Of a stretch of 64,000 bases of DNA, positions 44,301 to 54,387 are shown one piece after another. A model generated the notes under the pieces. That model saw only the letters and a list, made by a program, of their open reading frames with translations, was not told the origin of the DNA and searched no databases. The position numbers and the translations under genes are program-made. The first letter of the stretch is position 1. Every line of letters starts with the position of its first letter. The DNA comes from Citrobacter portucalensis (GTDB lineage Bacteria; Pseudomonadota; Gammaproteobacteria; Enterobacterales; Enterobacteriaceae), in NCBI RefSeq assembly GCF_002042885.1, contig NZ_MVFY01000002.1, forward strand, positions 372,001 through 436,000. Reading direction: 5' to 3'.

Positions 44301-45584
44301 TTAACCCTGCTTTGCCTCGGCAAAACACTGGGCGATAATGTCCAGCCCCTGGCGGATTTGCGCATCTTCAATAGTCAGCGGGACAAGAATGCGCAGCACG
44401 TTGTAGTAAGGTCCGCAGGAGAGCAGGATCAGTCCTTTCTCGCGTGCACGCGCCACCACTTCCGCAGTCAGTTTGGCGTCTGGTTTCGTGTGGTCGCCGT
44501 TTTCGAACAGTTCGATAGCAATCATCGCGCCCAGCCCGCGTACGTCGCCAATCTCGCGATGGGTTTCCGCGATAGCCAGCAGGCCTTCGCGCAGGGTTTG
44601 TCCCAGCTCGTTGGCTTTTTGCAGCAGATTTTCCTGTTCAAAAATGTTCAGTACCGCCAGCGCGGCGGCGCAGGCAATTGGGTTACCGGCATAGGTACCG
44701 CCCAGACCGCCCGGTGGGATTGCGTCCATGACTTCGGCGCGTCCGGTCACGCCCGCCAGCGGGAAGCCTCCGGCGATGGATTTGGCGAAGGTGGTGAGAT
44801 CGGGCGCAACGCCCATCTGCTCCATGGCAAACAGCGTACCGGTACGGCCCGCACCGCTCTGTACTTCATCGGCAATCAGCATGATCCCGTGTTCGTCACA
44901 AATGGCGCGCAGCCGTTGCATAAAGGAAGGAGAGGCTGCGTAAAAGCCACCTTCGCCCTGAACGGGTTCAATCACGATGGCGGCGACGTCTTCTGGCGCG
45001 GCATCGTTTTTGAAAATGCGGTGAATGCTGGCGATAGCATCATCTTCACTGATGCCGTGCAGAGGGCAAGGATAAAGCGCGCGATACACGTGGCCCGGCA
45101 TCAGCCCCATTCCGGCGGAGTACGGATTGACTTTCCCGGTCAGTGACAGGGTGTAGTGGGTACGACCGTGGTAAGCGCCGCTAAAGGCGATAGTCCCCGT
45201 ACGCTTGGTGGCGGCGCGGGCGATTTTCACCGCGTTTTCTACCGCTTCAGAACCGGTGGTCACCAGCAGGGTTTTCTTGGCGAAATCACCCGGCACTTTC
45301 TTATTCATGATTTCACACAGCTCCAGGTACGGCTCATAGGCCAGCACCTGGAAACAGGTATGGGACAGCTTTTTCAACTGCGCTTCTACCGCAGAGACGA
45401 TCTGCGGATGCAGGTGACCGGTGTTCAGCACCGCAATACCGCCAGCAAAGTCGAGGAATTCCCGGCCTTCAACGTCCCAGACCCGACAGTTTTCTGCCCG
45501 CTCGGCAAAAATAGGGTGGATCTGTCCTACGCCACGGGGAACGGCGTTGCTGCGACGTTGCATAAGTTCTTTGTTGGTGCTCAT
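44301..45584 (-). CDS. gabT: GabT, 4-aminobutyrate aminotransferase
   Basis: PLP enzyme converting GABA plus 2-oxoglutarate to succinate semialdehyde plus glutamate. The protein has 427 residues. The cofactor Lys is in TTFAKSIAGGFPLAGV (near residue 268), with GSEAVENAVKIARAAT and LIADEVQSGAGRTG. It lies in glaH-lhgO-gabDTP-csiR. Confidence 0.97.
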   Translation of the reverse strand: MSTNKELMQRRSNAVPRGVGQIHPIFAERAENCRVWDVEGREFLDFAGGIAVLNTGHLHPQIVSAVEAQLKKLSHTCFQVLAYEPYLELCEIMNKKVPGDFAKKTLLVTTGSEAVENAVKIARAATKRTGTIAFSGAYHGRTHYTLSLTGKVNPYSAGMGLMPGHVYRALYPCPLHGISEDDAIASIHRIFKNDAAPEDVAAIVIEPVQGEGGFYAASPSFMQRLRAICDEHGIMLIADEVQSGAGRTGTLFAMEQMGVAPDLTTFAKSIAGGFPLAGVTGRAEVMDAIPPGGLGGTYAGNPIACAAALAVLNIFEQENLLQKANELGQTLREGLLAIAETHREIGDVRGLGAMIAIELFENGDHTKPDAKLTAEVVARAREKGLILLSCGPYYNVLRILVPLTIEDAQIRQGLDIIAQCFAEAKQG

Positions 45585-45609
45585 CAGGTGTTCTCCAGTA
45601 TTTGTTTTA

Positions 45610-47058
45610 TTAAAGGCCGATGCACATATATTTGATTTCTAAGTAGTCTTCGATGCCGTATTTCGATCCTTCACGGCCAAGACCGGAGGCTTTTATCCCC
45701 CCAAACGGGGCGACTTCGTTGGAGATAATGCCGGTGTTAATCCCGACGATGCCGTACTCCAGCGCTTCGCCAACGCGGAAGACGCGGCTTAAATCACGGG
45801 CGTAGAAATAGGCGGCCAGACCAAACTCGGTGTCGTTGGCCTGAGCGATGACGTCAGCTTCGTCTTTAAAACGAAACAGCGGAGCCAGCGGGCCGAAGGT
45901 TTCCTCTTTGGCGACCTTCGCGTTATCAGGCACATCTACCAGAATGGTGGGCTGGAAGAAGTTACCGCCGAGCGCATGAGGTTTACCGCCCGCGATAATG
46001 CGTGCGCCTTTATCCAGAGCGTCGGCGATGTGTTCCTGCACTTTGGCAACCGCTTTCTCGTCGATCAGCGGTCCGGTGGTGACGTCAGGTTGCAGACCAT
46101 CGCCGAGATGCAGCTTGCTCACCGCCTGCTGGAGTTTTTCAGCAAAGCGCTCATACACGCCGTCCTGCACGTACAGGCGGTTGGCGCAGACGCAGGTTTG
46201 ACCAGCGTTACGGAACTTCGATGCCAGCGCGCCTTCCACGGCTTTATCAAGATCGGCATCGTCAAAGACGATAAACGGCGCATTGCCGCCCAGCTCCAGC
46301 GATACTTTTTTGATGTCTTTGGCGCATTGCTGCATTAACTGACGGCCGATTTCGGTCGAGCCGGTAAATGACAGCTTGCGTACCAGCGGGTTGCCTGTTA
46401 GCTCGTTGCCGACCGCGCTCGCAGAACCAGTCACCACGCTGAAAACGCCAGCCGGGATCCCGGCGCGATTAGCCAGTTCTGCCAGCGCCAGTGCGGAGTA
46501 GGGGGTCTGGCTGGCGGGTTTAAGCACCATCGTACAGCCTGCTGCCAGCGCCGGACCGGCTTTACGGGTGATCATCGCTGAGGGGAAGTTCCACGGCGTA
46601 ATCGCGGCGGTAACGCCGATCGGCTGCTTAATGACGATCAGGCGTTTATCAGCCTGATGGCCAGGGATCGTATCGCCATAGATGCGTTTGCCCTCTTCGG
46701 CAAACCACTCAATAAATGAGGCTGCATAGGTGATTTCGCCTTTGGCCTCCGCCAGCGGTTTACCCTGTTCCAGGGTCATCAAGCGGGCGAGATCGTCCTG
46801 ATGCTCAATCATCAGGTTGAACCAGCGGCGCAGGATATTGGCTCGCTCTTTGGCGGTCAGCGCACGCCAGGCCGGCAGGGCGCGGTTAGCGGCGTTAATC
46901 GCTTCGCGGGTTTCATCTGCCCCCATTTTAGGTACGCTACCCAATTGCTGACCGTTGGCGGGATTGGTCACCGCGATGGTCTCGCCGCTGTTGGCGTCAC
47001 GCCAGTTGCCGTCGATCAGTGCCTGCTGGCGAAATAAGGTTGGATCGTTAAGTTGCAT
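45610..47058 (-). CDS. gabD: GabD, NADP+-dependent succinate semialdehyde dehydrogenase
   Basis: Oxidises succinate semialdehyde to succinate; also active on glutarate semialdehyde. The protein has 482 residues, equal to E. coli. Catalytic Glu lies in ELGGNAPFIVFDDAD and catalytic Cys in NAGQTCVCANR (near residue 288). It receives the product of GabT. Confidence 0.97.
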   Translation of the reverse strand: MQLNDPTLFRQQALIDGNWRDANSGETIAVTNPANGQQLGSVPKMGADETREAINAANRALPAWRALTAKERANILRRWFNLMIEHQDDLARLMTLEQGKPLAEAKGEITYAASFIEWFAEEGKRIYGDTIPGHQADKRLIVIKQPIGVTAAITPWNFPSAMITRKAGPALAAGCTMVLKPASQTPYSALALAELANRAGIPAGVFSVVTGSASAVGNELTGNPLVRKLSFTGSTEIGRQLMQQCAKDIKKVSLELGGNAPFIVFDDADLDKAVEGALASKFRNAGQTCVCANRLYVQDGVYERFAEKLQQAVSKLHLGDGLQPDVTTGPLIDEKAVAKVQEHIADALDKGARIIAGGKPHALGGNFFQPTILVDVPDNAKVAKEETFGPLAPLFRFKDEADVIAQANDTEFGLAAYFYARDLSRVFRVGEALEYGIVGINTGIISNEVAPFGGIKASGLGREGSKYGIEDYLEIKYMCIGL

Positions 47059-47081
47059 GATTGCTTCCTGTCTTAATCGGT

Positions 47082-48350
47082 TTAACGGGTAAATGCGGCG
47101 TGTAATGTCTCCACGCTACGTGCCGCACGCAGCGTGCGTCCGGGGTTACTCTGGTTCTCCAGCAGCGCATGAACTTTGCTGACAATATGTGCGCCGATAG
47201 GGATTGCCGACGTTGCTGCCGGAGAAGGGGCGTTACAGGTGTGAATTGAGCGTGGCGTGGTGACAAACAGAAAATCGTCGATAAGCTTGCCATCAGGTGA
47301 TACCGCCTGTGCCCGTACGCCCGCAGGCCACGGTTGCAGATCCTTAAGCGTCAGGCTCGGGCAGTACTTTTGTACCAGCCGCAGATAACCGCTTTTGCAT
47401 AGCGAATTCTTCATTTCGCCAAGCCCTGAGCGCAGGTTGTTTTGCAGCACGCGGCGAATACCAGAAGAGCCGAGGATCTCCAGCGTATCGCTGAGCGAGA
47501 AGTCACGTTTACGATAGCCTTCACGTTTAAATGCCAGTACCGCGTTGGGGCCGACGGTGACGCTGCCGTCAATCATCCGGGTCAGATGAACGCCGAGAAA
47601 CGGCATCGCCGGGTCGGGGATGGGGTAGATCAAATGGTTAACTATCTGATTATGTTCTGGCGCCAGGCGGAAATATTCGCCCCGGAACGGACAGATGATA
47701 AAGCCAGGTTCAACGCCGAGCATTTTTACCAGTCGGTCCGCCATCAGGCCAGAACAGCTAATCAGCGTCGCGCCTTCATATTCCTGGCCCTGACGGGTAC
47801 GGACAATCACGCCCGCGGCATGTTCTTTCAGCGCGCTGACCTCGGCGTTGTAAATAATCTCACCGCCTTTAGCCTGGAAAATCTTCGCCATCGCGGCGGT
47901 GACTTCGCGGTAGCTGACAATCCCGCTCGACGGGACAAAAATGCCGCCCAGTCCGGTGATATTGGGTTCACGCTCGCGAAGTTCCTGCGCATTCAGCCAT
48001 TCGCGCTCCAGACCGTTAGCGGCGGTGCGATCCCAAAGCGCGCGCATGCGCTCCATTTCCAGAGCGGAGGTGGCAACCAGCATTTTTCCGCAGACGTCGT
48101 AGCGGATGCCGTTTTGGTCGCAAAAGGCTTTTGTGGCGCGATTTCCGGCCAGGCAAAATTGTGCCTTCAGGCTGCCGGGGGTGTAATAGACCCCGGCATG
48201 AATGACGCCGCTGTTGTGGCCTGTCTGGTGGCAGGCCGGGCCGGACTCTTTTTCCAGTAGCGCGATTTTGGCGTCCGGATAGACATCAATCAGTTGCATG
48301 GCGGTCGACATGCCGATAATGCCGCCGCCAATAATCACAAAATCATACAT
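47082..48350 (-). CDS. lhgO: LhgO (LhgD), L-2-hydroxyglutarate dehydrogenase
   Basis: Membrane-associated FAD enzyme oxidising L-2-hydroxyglutarate to 2-oxoglutarate and feeding electrons to quinone. The protein has 422 residues, with the FAD fold IIGGGIIGMSTAMQL near residue 6 and EKESGPACHQTGHNSGVIH next. It uses the product of GlaH. Confidence 0.96.
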   Translation of the reverse strand: MYDFVIIGGGIIGMSTAMQLIDVYPDAKIALLEKESGPACHQTGHNSGVIHAGVYYTPGSLKAQFCLAGNRATKAFCDQNGIRYDVCGKMLVATSALEMERMRALWDRTAANGLEREWLNAQELREREPNITGLGGIFVPSSGIVSYREVTAAMAKIFQAKGGEIIYNAEVSALKEHAAGVIVRTRQGQEYEGATLISCSGLMADRLVKMLGVEPGFIICPFRGEYFRLAPEHNQIVNHLIYPIPDPAMPFLGVHLTRMIDGSVTVGPNAVLAFKREGYRKRDFSLSDTLEILGSSGIRRVLQNNLRSGLGEMKNSLCKSGYLRLVQKYCPSLTLKDLQPWPAGVRAQAVSPDGKLIDDFLFVTTPRSIHTCNAPSPAATSAIPIGAHIVSKVHALLENQSNPGRTLRAARSVETLHAAFTR

Positions 48351-48367
48351 CCGCTTTTCCTTCGCGC

Positions 48368-49345
48368 TTACTGATGGGTCTGGTAGTGGTTGGTCGCGTA
48401 CGCAAAATAACCACGCTGGCGCATCAGTTCGCGGCGCAAGTCCGGATGCGAAGTGAAACGATCGCGCCCGTGCAGCCAGAACAGGTTGTTGATCAGCAGG
48501 AATTTACCCACTGAAACCGGAACGGAAATAATGCTCTTGCTGGTTTCCAGCGCATCGGACAGGTCGCTCAGCCAGACGCCTTCTTCATAGTCTTTTGGCT
48601 GGACGAACTGGTCGATGTAGCGCATTACCGGGCGGCCCTGCTGGTCAACGTCAAATACCGGATGGAACACTTCCTGACTGACGTTTTTGCTTGGCGGTGC
48701 GGCAAAGCGCATGGCGCGACGTGCCAGAGGATGGGTAAAGTACTGCTCCAGATGCTCCCAGTCGTCGAGGTGCAGCAGCAGCGAGTTACCGCCGGTCATG
48801 TTCTGCTCGTCGATCTTCATCATCAGCACGTAATCGGTGATTTCTTCGAGGTAGGTTCCGTCGTTGTGCAATTCCATTACTCGGTGAGGCTGGCGCAGAT
48901 AGCTGTCTGAGTTATCGACGTTTTTCACCACAAAACGTGCGTAATATTGACCGCTCATCGCATCAAAATTAGAGCGTCCGATGAGGTGCGCTACCGCCGT
49001 TGCCAGCTTGACCATCTCTTCCGCCTGCGCCACGTCGTCTACGCCAACGGCATTGATTAGCAGTGCGCCTTCGGCACGATCGAGCAGGGTTTTCAGCAGC
49101 AGGGGCTGTAACTGATTGCCGCACAGGTCGTCGAGGATCTTGCCCACTTTGAAGCGCAAGAAGGATTTGTATTCCAGCGCCTGAACCGGCCACTGCGCGA
49201 CGGCCTGCAGAAATTGCTCAGTGGTCTCAGCAGAAAAAGTCAGCTCCAGCAGGCGTGGGGATTGGGCTGACGGTTTCAGCGTGAAACCGCTGTAGTGCTG
49301 GGCTGGATCTTCAGCGTTCGGTTTTACGGCAGTCAGTGCGTTCAT
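48368..49345 (-). CDS. glaH: GlaH (CsiD), glutarate 2-hydroxylase
   Basis: Fe(II)/2-oxoglutarate-dependent dioxygenase converting glutarate to L-2-hydroxyglutarate. The 325-residue protein has the iron ligands HNDGT (His, Asp near residue 160) and a distal His in WLHGRDRF near residue 292. The ATG start is chosen over an adjacent upstream TTG. First gene of the operon, sigma-S and CRP dependent in E. coli. Confidence 0.95.
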   Translation of the reverse strand: MNALTAVKPNAEDPAQHYSGFTLKPSAQSPRLLELTFSAETTEQFLQAVAQWPVQALEYKSFLRFKVGKILDDLCGNQLQPLLLKTLLDRAEGALLINAVGVDDVAQAEEMVKLATAVAHLIGRSNFDAMSGQYYARFVVKNVDNSDSYLRQPHRVMELHNDGTYLEEITDYVLMMKIDEQNMTGGNSLLLHLDDWEHLEQYFTHPLARRAMRFAAPPSKNVSQEVFHPVFDVDQQGRPVMRYIDQFVQPKDYEEGVWLSDLSDALETSKSIISVPVSVGKFLLINNLFWLHGRDRFTSHPDLRRELMRQRGYFAYATNHYQTHQ

Positions 49346-49465
49346 CAAATCGTTCCTCTCAGTAGATTGTCAGGGAGATATGGCGCAGCTCGTTTCGTAG
49401 CCATAAATTAAAAATATCTACATTTTTGAAAAACGCGCACAGAATGAGCTTGTTTGTTTATTATT

Positions 49466-49481
49466 TGTGATCAAAAGCAAC
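49466..49481 (-). promoter_or_regulatory. Candidate CRP site of the glaH promoter
   Basis: TGTGA-TCAAAA-GCAAC has one perfect CRP half and a weak second half in an AT-rich context. It is about 125 bases upstream of the glaH ATG, the distance seen in E. coli, where cAMP-CRP activates with sigma-S. No clear sigma-S -10 is assigned. Confidence 0.4.
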
Positions 49482-49593
49482 AATTATTTAACATTATGAA
49501 GGGTGTGGGTTAATGCGAGGAAAAAGATAAAGTATTTTAAAACAGTGGGTTAATCACGCTGCCGTTGGTGATGTGTCAACGGCAGCGGCAAAG

Positions 49594-50196
49594 TCAGTAA
49601 CCGACTTTATAAATACGCCCGGTTTGGATGCCTTCCACACTGCGGCGGTAGGCGTTGGCGACGGTGGTGGCGGGCACGCTTTCAAAGCCCGGGAAGAAAC
49701 TGTCGTATGCTTCGGCGGACTCACTCAGCACGGTCGGACTTATCAGGTTAATGCGTTGACCATGGCCTAGTTCACAGGCCGCGGCGCGAACAAATCCTTC
49801 CAGCCCGGCATTGATCGTTGCGGCGTTTGTCCCCTGGGCGATGGGCTCGTGGGCGATAATGCCGCTAATTAACGTTATCGATCCGCCATCATTCAGGAAA
49901 TGCTGCCCGGTTAATGCCAGGCGTATCTGGCCTAATAGTTTATCCTGAAGCCCCTGATTAAAGTCCTGGTCGGTCATTGTCGACAGCGGCCCAAAGAACA
50001 GATTACCGGTGGCGGAAACGATCGCATCTACCCGACCGACTTTTTCAAACAAGGCCTCGACACTCTCCTGCGAGGTGATATCGACCTGGTAATCACCCTG
50101 AGTGCGACCCACGCGGACCACCTCATGTTTACGGCTCAATGCTTGCGTAACTGCGCGACCCACTGTACCACTGGCACCAATAATGACGATTTTCAT
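49594..50196 (-). CDS. SDR-fold protein lacking the usual catalytic Tyr-Lys
   Basis: A 200-residue short-chain dehydrogenase-like protein. The cofactor loop is IIGASGTVGRAV (near residue 5) and the NNAG-like segment is VSATGN. At the place of YxxxK the sequence reads AATIN in GTNAATINAGLEGF, so both usual catalytic residues are absent. This fits an atypical SDR subgroup of unknown reaction. GGAGG precedes the ATG at 50196. It is divergent from a LysR gene, which probably regulates it. Confidence 0.82.
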   Translation of the reverse strand: MKIVIIGASGTVGRAVTQALSRKHEVVRVGRTQGDYQVDITSQESVEALFEKVGRVDAIVSATGNLFFGPLSTMTDQDFNQGLQDKLLGQIRLALTGQHFLNDGGSITLISGIIAHEPIAQGTNAATINAGLEGFVRAAACELGHGQRINLISPTVLSESAEAYDSFFPGFESVPATTVANAYRRSVEGIQTGRIYKVGY

Positions 50197-50294
50197 AACC
50201 ACCTCCGCAATAGTGTGAGCCGCTATTCTTTAATGAAAATGAAATCAGATAAACTGGCTAAAAGTTAGATGATTACTAACCAGGGGTTTGTAAT

Positions 50295-51191
50295 ATGGAT
50301 AAACTGCGCGGCATGGAAACGTTTGTCGCCGTGGTGGAGAGTGGGAGCTTTACTTCTGCGGCGACGAGGCTCGAGATGTCTGCGGTGATGGTGGGAAAAT
50401 ATATCACCCAACTGGAAGCGCAGCTCGGCACGCGTTTGCTGGAGCGCAATACGCGCCGCCAGAGTCTGACCGATGCCGGACGCGTCTATTTTGAAGAAGC
50501 CCGTCGCGTGCTGGAGCAGGTATCGATAGCCGAACGTTCGGTAGAGCGTCTGCGGCTGGCACCTGCGGGGACGCTGCGCATTAGCGCGCCCACTTCTTTT
50601 GGCGCTTGCGTGATCTCGCCGCTGGCCGCTGCGTTTTTACAGACCTGGCCAGAGGTGCGTATTGAACTGGATCTCACCAACCGGATGGTTGATCTGGTGA
50701 ATGAAGGTGTCGATCTGGCGATCCGCATTGGCGATATCCATCAGACTGACGTGGTGGCGAAATACCTGTGTCCCTACCGTATGGCAATTTGTGCTTCGCC
50801 AGATTATCTTGCTCGCCATGGCACCCCCCGGACGCCCGCGGATCTGGTGGATCATCTGTGCCTGTCTCATACCGTGTGGACGGCTCGAAACGAGTGGATA
50901 CTGCCTGGCGTGACGGGGGAGGTCAGATGGAAGCGCGATGCGATCCTGCGCTGTAACGATGGTCATGGCCTGCGTATGGCGGCAGTAGCGGGGGCTGGGC
51001 TGTTATTGCAACCTGAGGTGCTGCTGGCGCAAGAACTGGCTACGGGGAAATTGATTCGGATCCTGGAAGGGTTTACGCCGCAGCCGCGGCCAATTCATTT
51101 GCTGTGGCGACAGGATTTGCGTCCGTTGCCTAAGCTGACACGGTTTGTTGAGCATGTGCTGGAAGGAACGCAGGGGCTGCGCGGAAAATAA
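50295..51191 (+). CDS. LysR-family transcriptional regulator
   Basis: A 298-residue LysR protein with the N-terminal HTH (MDKLRGMETFVAVVESGSFT; VMVGKYITQLEAQLGTRLLE) and a substrate-binding domain. It is most like the DhcR/AaeR-type subgroup that pairs with a divergent oxidoreductase. The ligand is not known. It is 98 bases from the SDR gene. Confidence 0.88.
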   Translation: MDKLRGMETFVAVVESGSFTSAATRLEMSAVMVGKYITQLEAQLGTRLLERNTRRQSLTDAGRVYFEEARRVLEQVSIAERSVERLRLAPAGTLRISAPTSFGACVISPLAAAFLQTWPEVRIELDLTNRMVDLVNEGVDLAIRIGDIHQTDVVAKYLCPYRMAICASPDYLARHGTPRTPADLVDHLCLSHTVWTARNEWILPGVTGEVRWKRDAILRCNDGHGLRMAAVAGAGLLLQPEVLLAQELATGKLIRILEGFTPQPRPIHLLWRQDLRPLPKLTRFVEHVLEGTQGLRGK

Positions 51192-51193
51192 AA

Positions 51194-51279
51194 ATGCCGG
51201 ATGGCGTTGCACTTATCCGGCCTACAACCGAGCCAAATTGTAGGCCGGATAGGGCGCAATAGCGCCGCCATCCGGCATA
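51194..51279. repeat. BIME between the LysR gene and tctA
   Basis: ATGCCGGATGGCG...TTATCCGGCCTAC and GTAGGCCGGATAGG...GCCATCCGGCAT form two inverted REP units in the gap between convergent genes. Confidence 0.92.
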
Positions 51280-51282
51280 TTA

Positions 51283-52797
51283 TTAACCGATATCCACCTG
51301 CGGTTTGCTGTTGCGTTTACGGATCATGCGCAGCACCGGCGGGACCACGATAACCAGTACCGCCATCACCAGCAGCACTTTCGCCACGCCGCTGGCCCAC
51401 AGAATATCCATACTGCCGTTACTGATAGACAACGCCCGGCGCAGGTTCTGCTCCAGCATTTCCCCGAGAACGAAGCCCAGAATCAATGGCGACATTGGGA
51501 AGTGCATTTTACGCAGGATGTAGCCCAGCACGCCGAGGGCGACCATCAATACCAAATCGAAGGTGGTGCTGTGAACGGCGTACACGCCAACCGCGGAAAC
51601 TGCCGCGATAGCCGGTACCAAAAACCACAGCGGGATGGTCAGCATGCGGGTAAACAGACCGATCAGCGGAATGTTCATCACCAGCAGCATTACGTTAGCA
51701 ATCAGCAGCGCTGCAATCAGCCCCCAAACGATATCCGGCTGCTCGGTAAACATGGCTGGACCCGGGGTGATGTTGTACAGCGTCAGCGCGCCCATCATCA
51801 CCGCCGTAGTACCGGAGCCCGGCACGCCGAGCGTCAGCATCGGAATAAAAGAGCCACAAGCCGAGGCGTTATTGGCGGCTTCTGGCGCCGCTACGCCACG
51901 AATATCCCCCTTGCCAAAGCTGTCGCTGTTGCCGCTGAGCTTTTTCTCGGTCATGTAGGTGATGGCACTGGCAATGGTGGCGCCAGCGCCAGGCAGAACG
52001 CCGACGAAAAAGCCGATCACTGATGAACGCAGGGTGGCCCCTACGCACTGTGCGCCTTCTTTGGCGTTGAACAACATGCGGCCCGTTTTACGCACCAGCG
52101 TCTGGCCACTGCTGGTATGTTCCAGCATTAACAGTATTTCAGAGACAGAGAACAGCCCAATCACCACCACGATAAACTGCACACCGTCAGAGAGATGGAC
52201 ACTGTCAAAAGTAAAGCGATAAACCCCGGTGTTGGCGTCTACGCCGACGGTCGCAAGTCCGAGACCGATAAGCGCTGCCAGAAATGATTTCAGCGGATTT
52301 TGCGCCATCATGCTGCCGAGACAGGCAATGGCGAAAACCATTAAGGCAAAGTATTCCGCCGGACCGAAGGCCAGCGACCATTGGGCTAACGCCGGGGCAA
52401 ACAGAATGATGCCACCGATGGCGATAAGCGAACCAAAGAAAGAGCTGACCGCCGAGATAGAGAGCGCCACGCCGCCGCGTCCTTGCTGCGCCATCGGGTA
52501 ACCATCCAGCGCGGTCATAATCGCCGCCGCATCGCCAGGAACATTCAGCAGAATGGAGGAGATGCGCCCGCCATATTCACAGCCTATGTAGACTGTAGCC
52601 AGCAGGATCAGCGCGGATTCTGCGGGCAGATGCAGCGCAAAGGCCAACGGCAGCAGAATCGCCACGCCGTTGATCGGCCCAAGGCCAGGCAACAAACCCA
52701 CAATGGTGCCGACAAAACAGCCTATCAAGGCGATGACCAGGTTTTCCGGCGTCATTGCCACCGCGAAACCCTGAGAAAGATAAATCCAGGTATCCAT
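51283..52797 (-). CDS. tctA: TctA, tripartite tricarboxylate transporter large membrane subunit
   Basis: A 504-residue membrane protein with about 12 hydrophobic segments. The TctA signatures are VGLLPGLGPINGVAILLPLA near residue 38 and GVPGSGTTAVMMGALTLYNI near residue 350. It imports citrate and related tricarboxylates with TctB and TctC. The start MDTWIYLSQGFAVAM is the family start. A longer frame overlaps tctB. Confidence 0.96.
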   Translation of the reverse strand: MDTWIYLSQGFAVAMTPENLVIALIGCFVGTIVGLLPGLGPINGVAILLPLAFALHLPAESALILLATVYIGCEYGGRISSILLNVPGDAAAIMTALDGYPMAQQGRGGVALSISAVSSFFGSLIAIGGIILFAPALAQWSLAFGPAEYFALMVFAIACLGSMMAQNPLKSFLAALIGLGLATVGVDANTGVYRFTFDSVHLSDGVQFIVVVIGLFSVSEILLMLEHTSSGQTLVRKTGRMLFNAKEGAQCVGATLRSSVIGFFVGVLPGAGATIASAITYMTEKKLSGNSDSFGKGDIRGVAAPEAANNASACGSFIPMLTLGVPGSGTTAVMMGALTLYNITPGPAMFTEQPDIVWGLIAALLIANVMLLVMNIPLIGLFTRMLTIPLWFLVPAIAAVSAVGVYAVHSTTFDLVLMVALGVLGYILRKMHFPMSPLILGFVLGEMLEQNLRRALSISNGSMDILWASGVAKVLLVMAVLVIVVPPVLRMIRKRNSKPQVDIG

Positions 52798-52807
52798 CGT
52801 TTCTCCG

Positions 52808-53242
52808 TTAACCCAGCCAGGCGCCGAGTGGTAAGGTGACGTCAAGCAGTCGGTCGAAGGCAAACCACAGCAGAATGCCGAGCACCGCGCCGGAAATACC
52901 CGCAGCCGGGATGGTTGCGCCGAACAGCATGCCAATCACCACGGTGAGAATGGCGGTGGCGATGGGAAAACCGAGCCACTCAAAACCCCAGGCGTACATC
53001 AACAGAACAATGACCATCGTCAGCAGCTTTTGCAGCACGTGGCGACGGGGCCAACTGATGGTGTCCGGATGGCGCAACAGCAGCGCCACGGCGCAGACCA
53101 GCATCAGACTGATAATGCCAAGCGGGAAGGGACGCGGCCCTACGGGTTCATAGCTGTATTCGCTGCTGATTTGCCAGGCCACGAACAGCCCGGCTATGCA
53201 GAGCAACAGCCAGATACCTGCGAAAATACGATCGCTCATCAT
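52808..53242 (-). CDS. tctB: TctB, tripartite tricarboxylate transporter small membrane subunit
   Basis: A 144-residue membrane protein with four predicted segments (for example IFAGIWLLLCIAGLFVAWQI near residue 5). It is 14 bases from tctC and 10 bases from tctA. Family length matches. Confidence 0.93.
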   Translation of the reverse strand: MMSDRIFAGIWLLLCIAGLFVAWQISSEYSYEPVGPRPFPLGIISLMLVCAVALLLRHPDTISWPRRHVLQKLLTMVIVLLMYAWGFEWLGFPIATAILTVVIGMLFGATIPAAGISGAVLGILLWFAFDRLLDVTLPLGAWLG

Positions 53243-53256
53243 CTTTGCCTCTGCGT

Positions 53257-54234
53257 TTACTTCGCCAGACCGAAGGCTTTCGCCTGCTCACGATAATCCG
53301 TGACCTGCTTTTTCACGTAGTCGTCGAGCTGTTTGCCGCTCATGTTGAACTCAAACAGACCGCGCAGATCGCGCTGCTTTTTAAACTCATCGGTCTGCTG
53401 GAGTTTGTTAAAGGCATCAACCCACCACTGATACTCGGCGTCGCTGACTTTTGGCCCAACGTAGAAGCCACGAATGATAGGCCACACGAGGTCATAACCC
53501 TGCTCTTTAGCGGTTGGTACGTTGGCTAACTGGCCCGGCAGGCGTTCATCAGAGAACACTGCGAGCACGCGGATTTTGTCGCCGCTGAGGTAAGGCACCA
53601 TCTCACTAAGATCGCCGGAAACCACCTGTACGTGATTTCCCATCAATGCGGTAACCGGTTCGCCACCGCCTTCAAAGGCCACGTAGCGCATCTTGTGCGG
53701 ATCGACATTGGCTTTTTGCGCCAGCAGCGCCGACTTCATCCAGTCCTGGCTACCGATAGAGGCGCCAGCACCAATGACCACGCTGTTGGGATCTTTTTCC
53801 ATGGCTGTCAGCAGATCTTTCAGCGTCTTCCATGGCGCGTCCTGACGTACGGCAATCATGCCGTAATCGGTACCCACACTGGCCAGCCAGCGGACATCAT
53901 CCACGCCGTAGCGACCAAACTTGCCCTGTGACAGATTCAGCAAGGAGCCGCCGGAGAAGGCCACCACGGTGCCTGCTTCAGCCGGGCGTTGGGCAACAAT
54001 CGCGTTATAGGCCACAGCGCCAACGCCGCCGGGCATGTATGTCACGCGCATCGGTTTTTCGATAGCGCCGGTTTCCATCAAACTCACCTGAATCAGCTTA
54101 CAGGTGAGATCGAAACCACCGCCGGGTTTAGCAGGGGCGATACATTCAGTGCGCGACGGCGCTTGTTCCGCCAGTACAGAGGTACTCATCAGTAAAATGC
54201 TTGCAGTAAGGGTACGAAATAACTGTTTTTTCAT
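53257..54234 (-). CDS. tctC: TctC, periplasmic tricarboxylate-binding protein
   Basis: A 325-residue precursor with the signal peptide MKKQLFRTLTASILLMSTSVLA. The TTT/Bug-family ligand-binding segments APAKPGGGFDLTCKL and GAGASIGSQDWMKSA follow. First gene of tctCBA and divergent from tctDE, which in Salmonella controls it. Confidence 0.95.
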   Translation of the reverse strand: MKKQLFRTLTASILLMSTSVLAEQAPSRTECIAPAKPGGGFDLTCKLIQVSLMETGAIEKPMRVTYMPGGVGAVAYNAIVAQRPAEAGTVVAFSGGSLLNLSQGKFGRYGVDDVRWLASVGTDYGMIAVRQDAPWKTLKDLLTAMEKDPNSVVIGAGASIGSQDWMKSALLAQKANVDPHKMRYVAFEGGGEPVTALMGNHVQVVSGDLSEMVPYLSGDKIRVLAVFSDERLPGQLANVPTAKEQGYDLVWPIIRGFYVGPKVSDAEYQWWVDAFNKLQQTDEFKKQRDLRGLFEFNMSGKQLDDYVKKQVTDYREQAKAFGLAK

Positions 54235-54387
54235 TGTTTATCCTCACACCGGAAAACCGGATTTTCAGGTACGGAAGAAGATTTTTTTGATTATGTGAGC
54301 CGATGTGTAGCAGTTCGGTTGCGTGATTGTTAAAACATTAACCTTTCAATTCCCTTTCAATGCGGCAGAAACTTTACAGGATGTGAT

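Noticed and set aside
44247-45146. A 299-codon plus-strand frame opposite gabT
   Set aside because: Shadow of gabT; it also reads through the BIME repeat.
47442-48260. A 272-codon plus-strand frame opposite lhgO
   Set aside because: Shadow of lhgO with no supported start.
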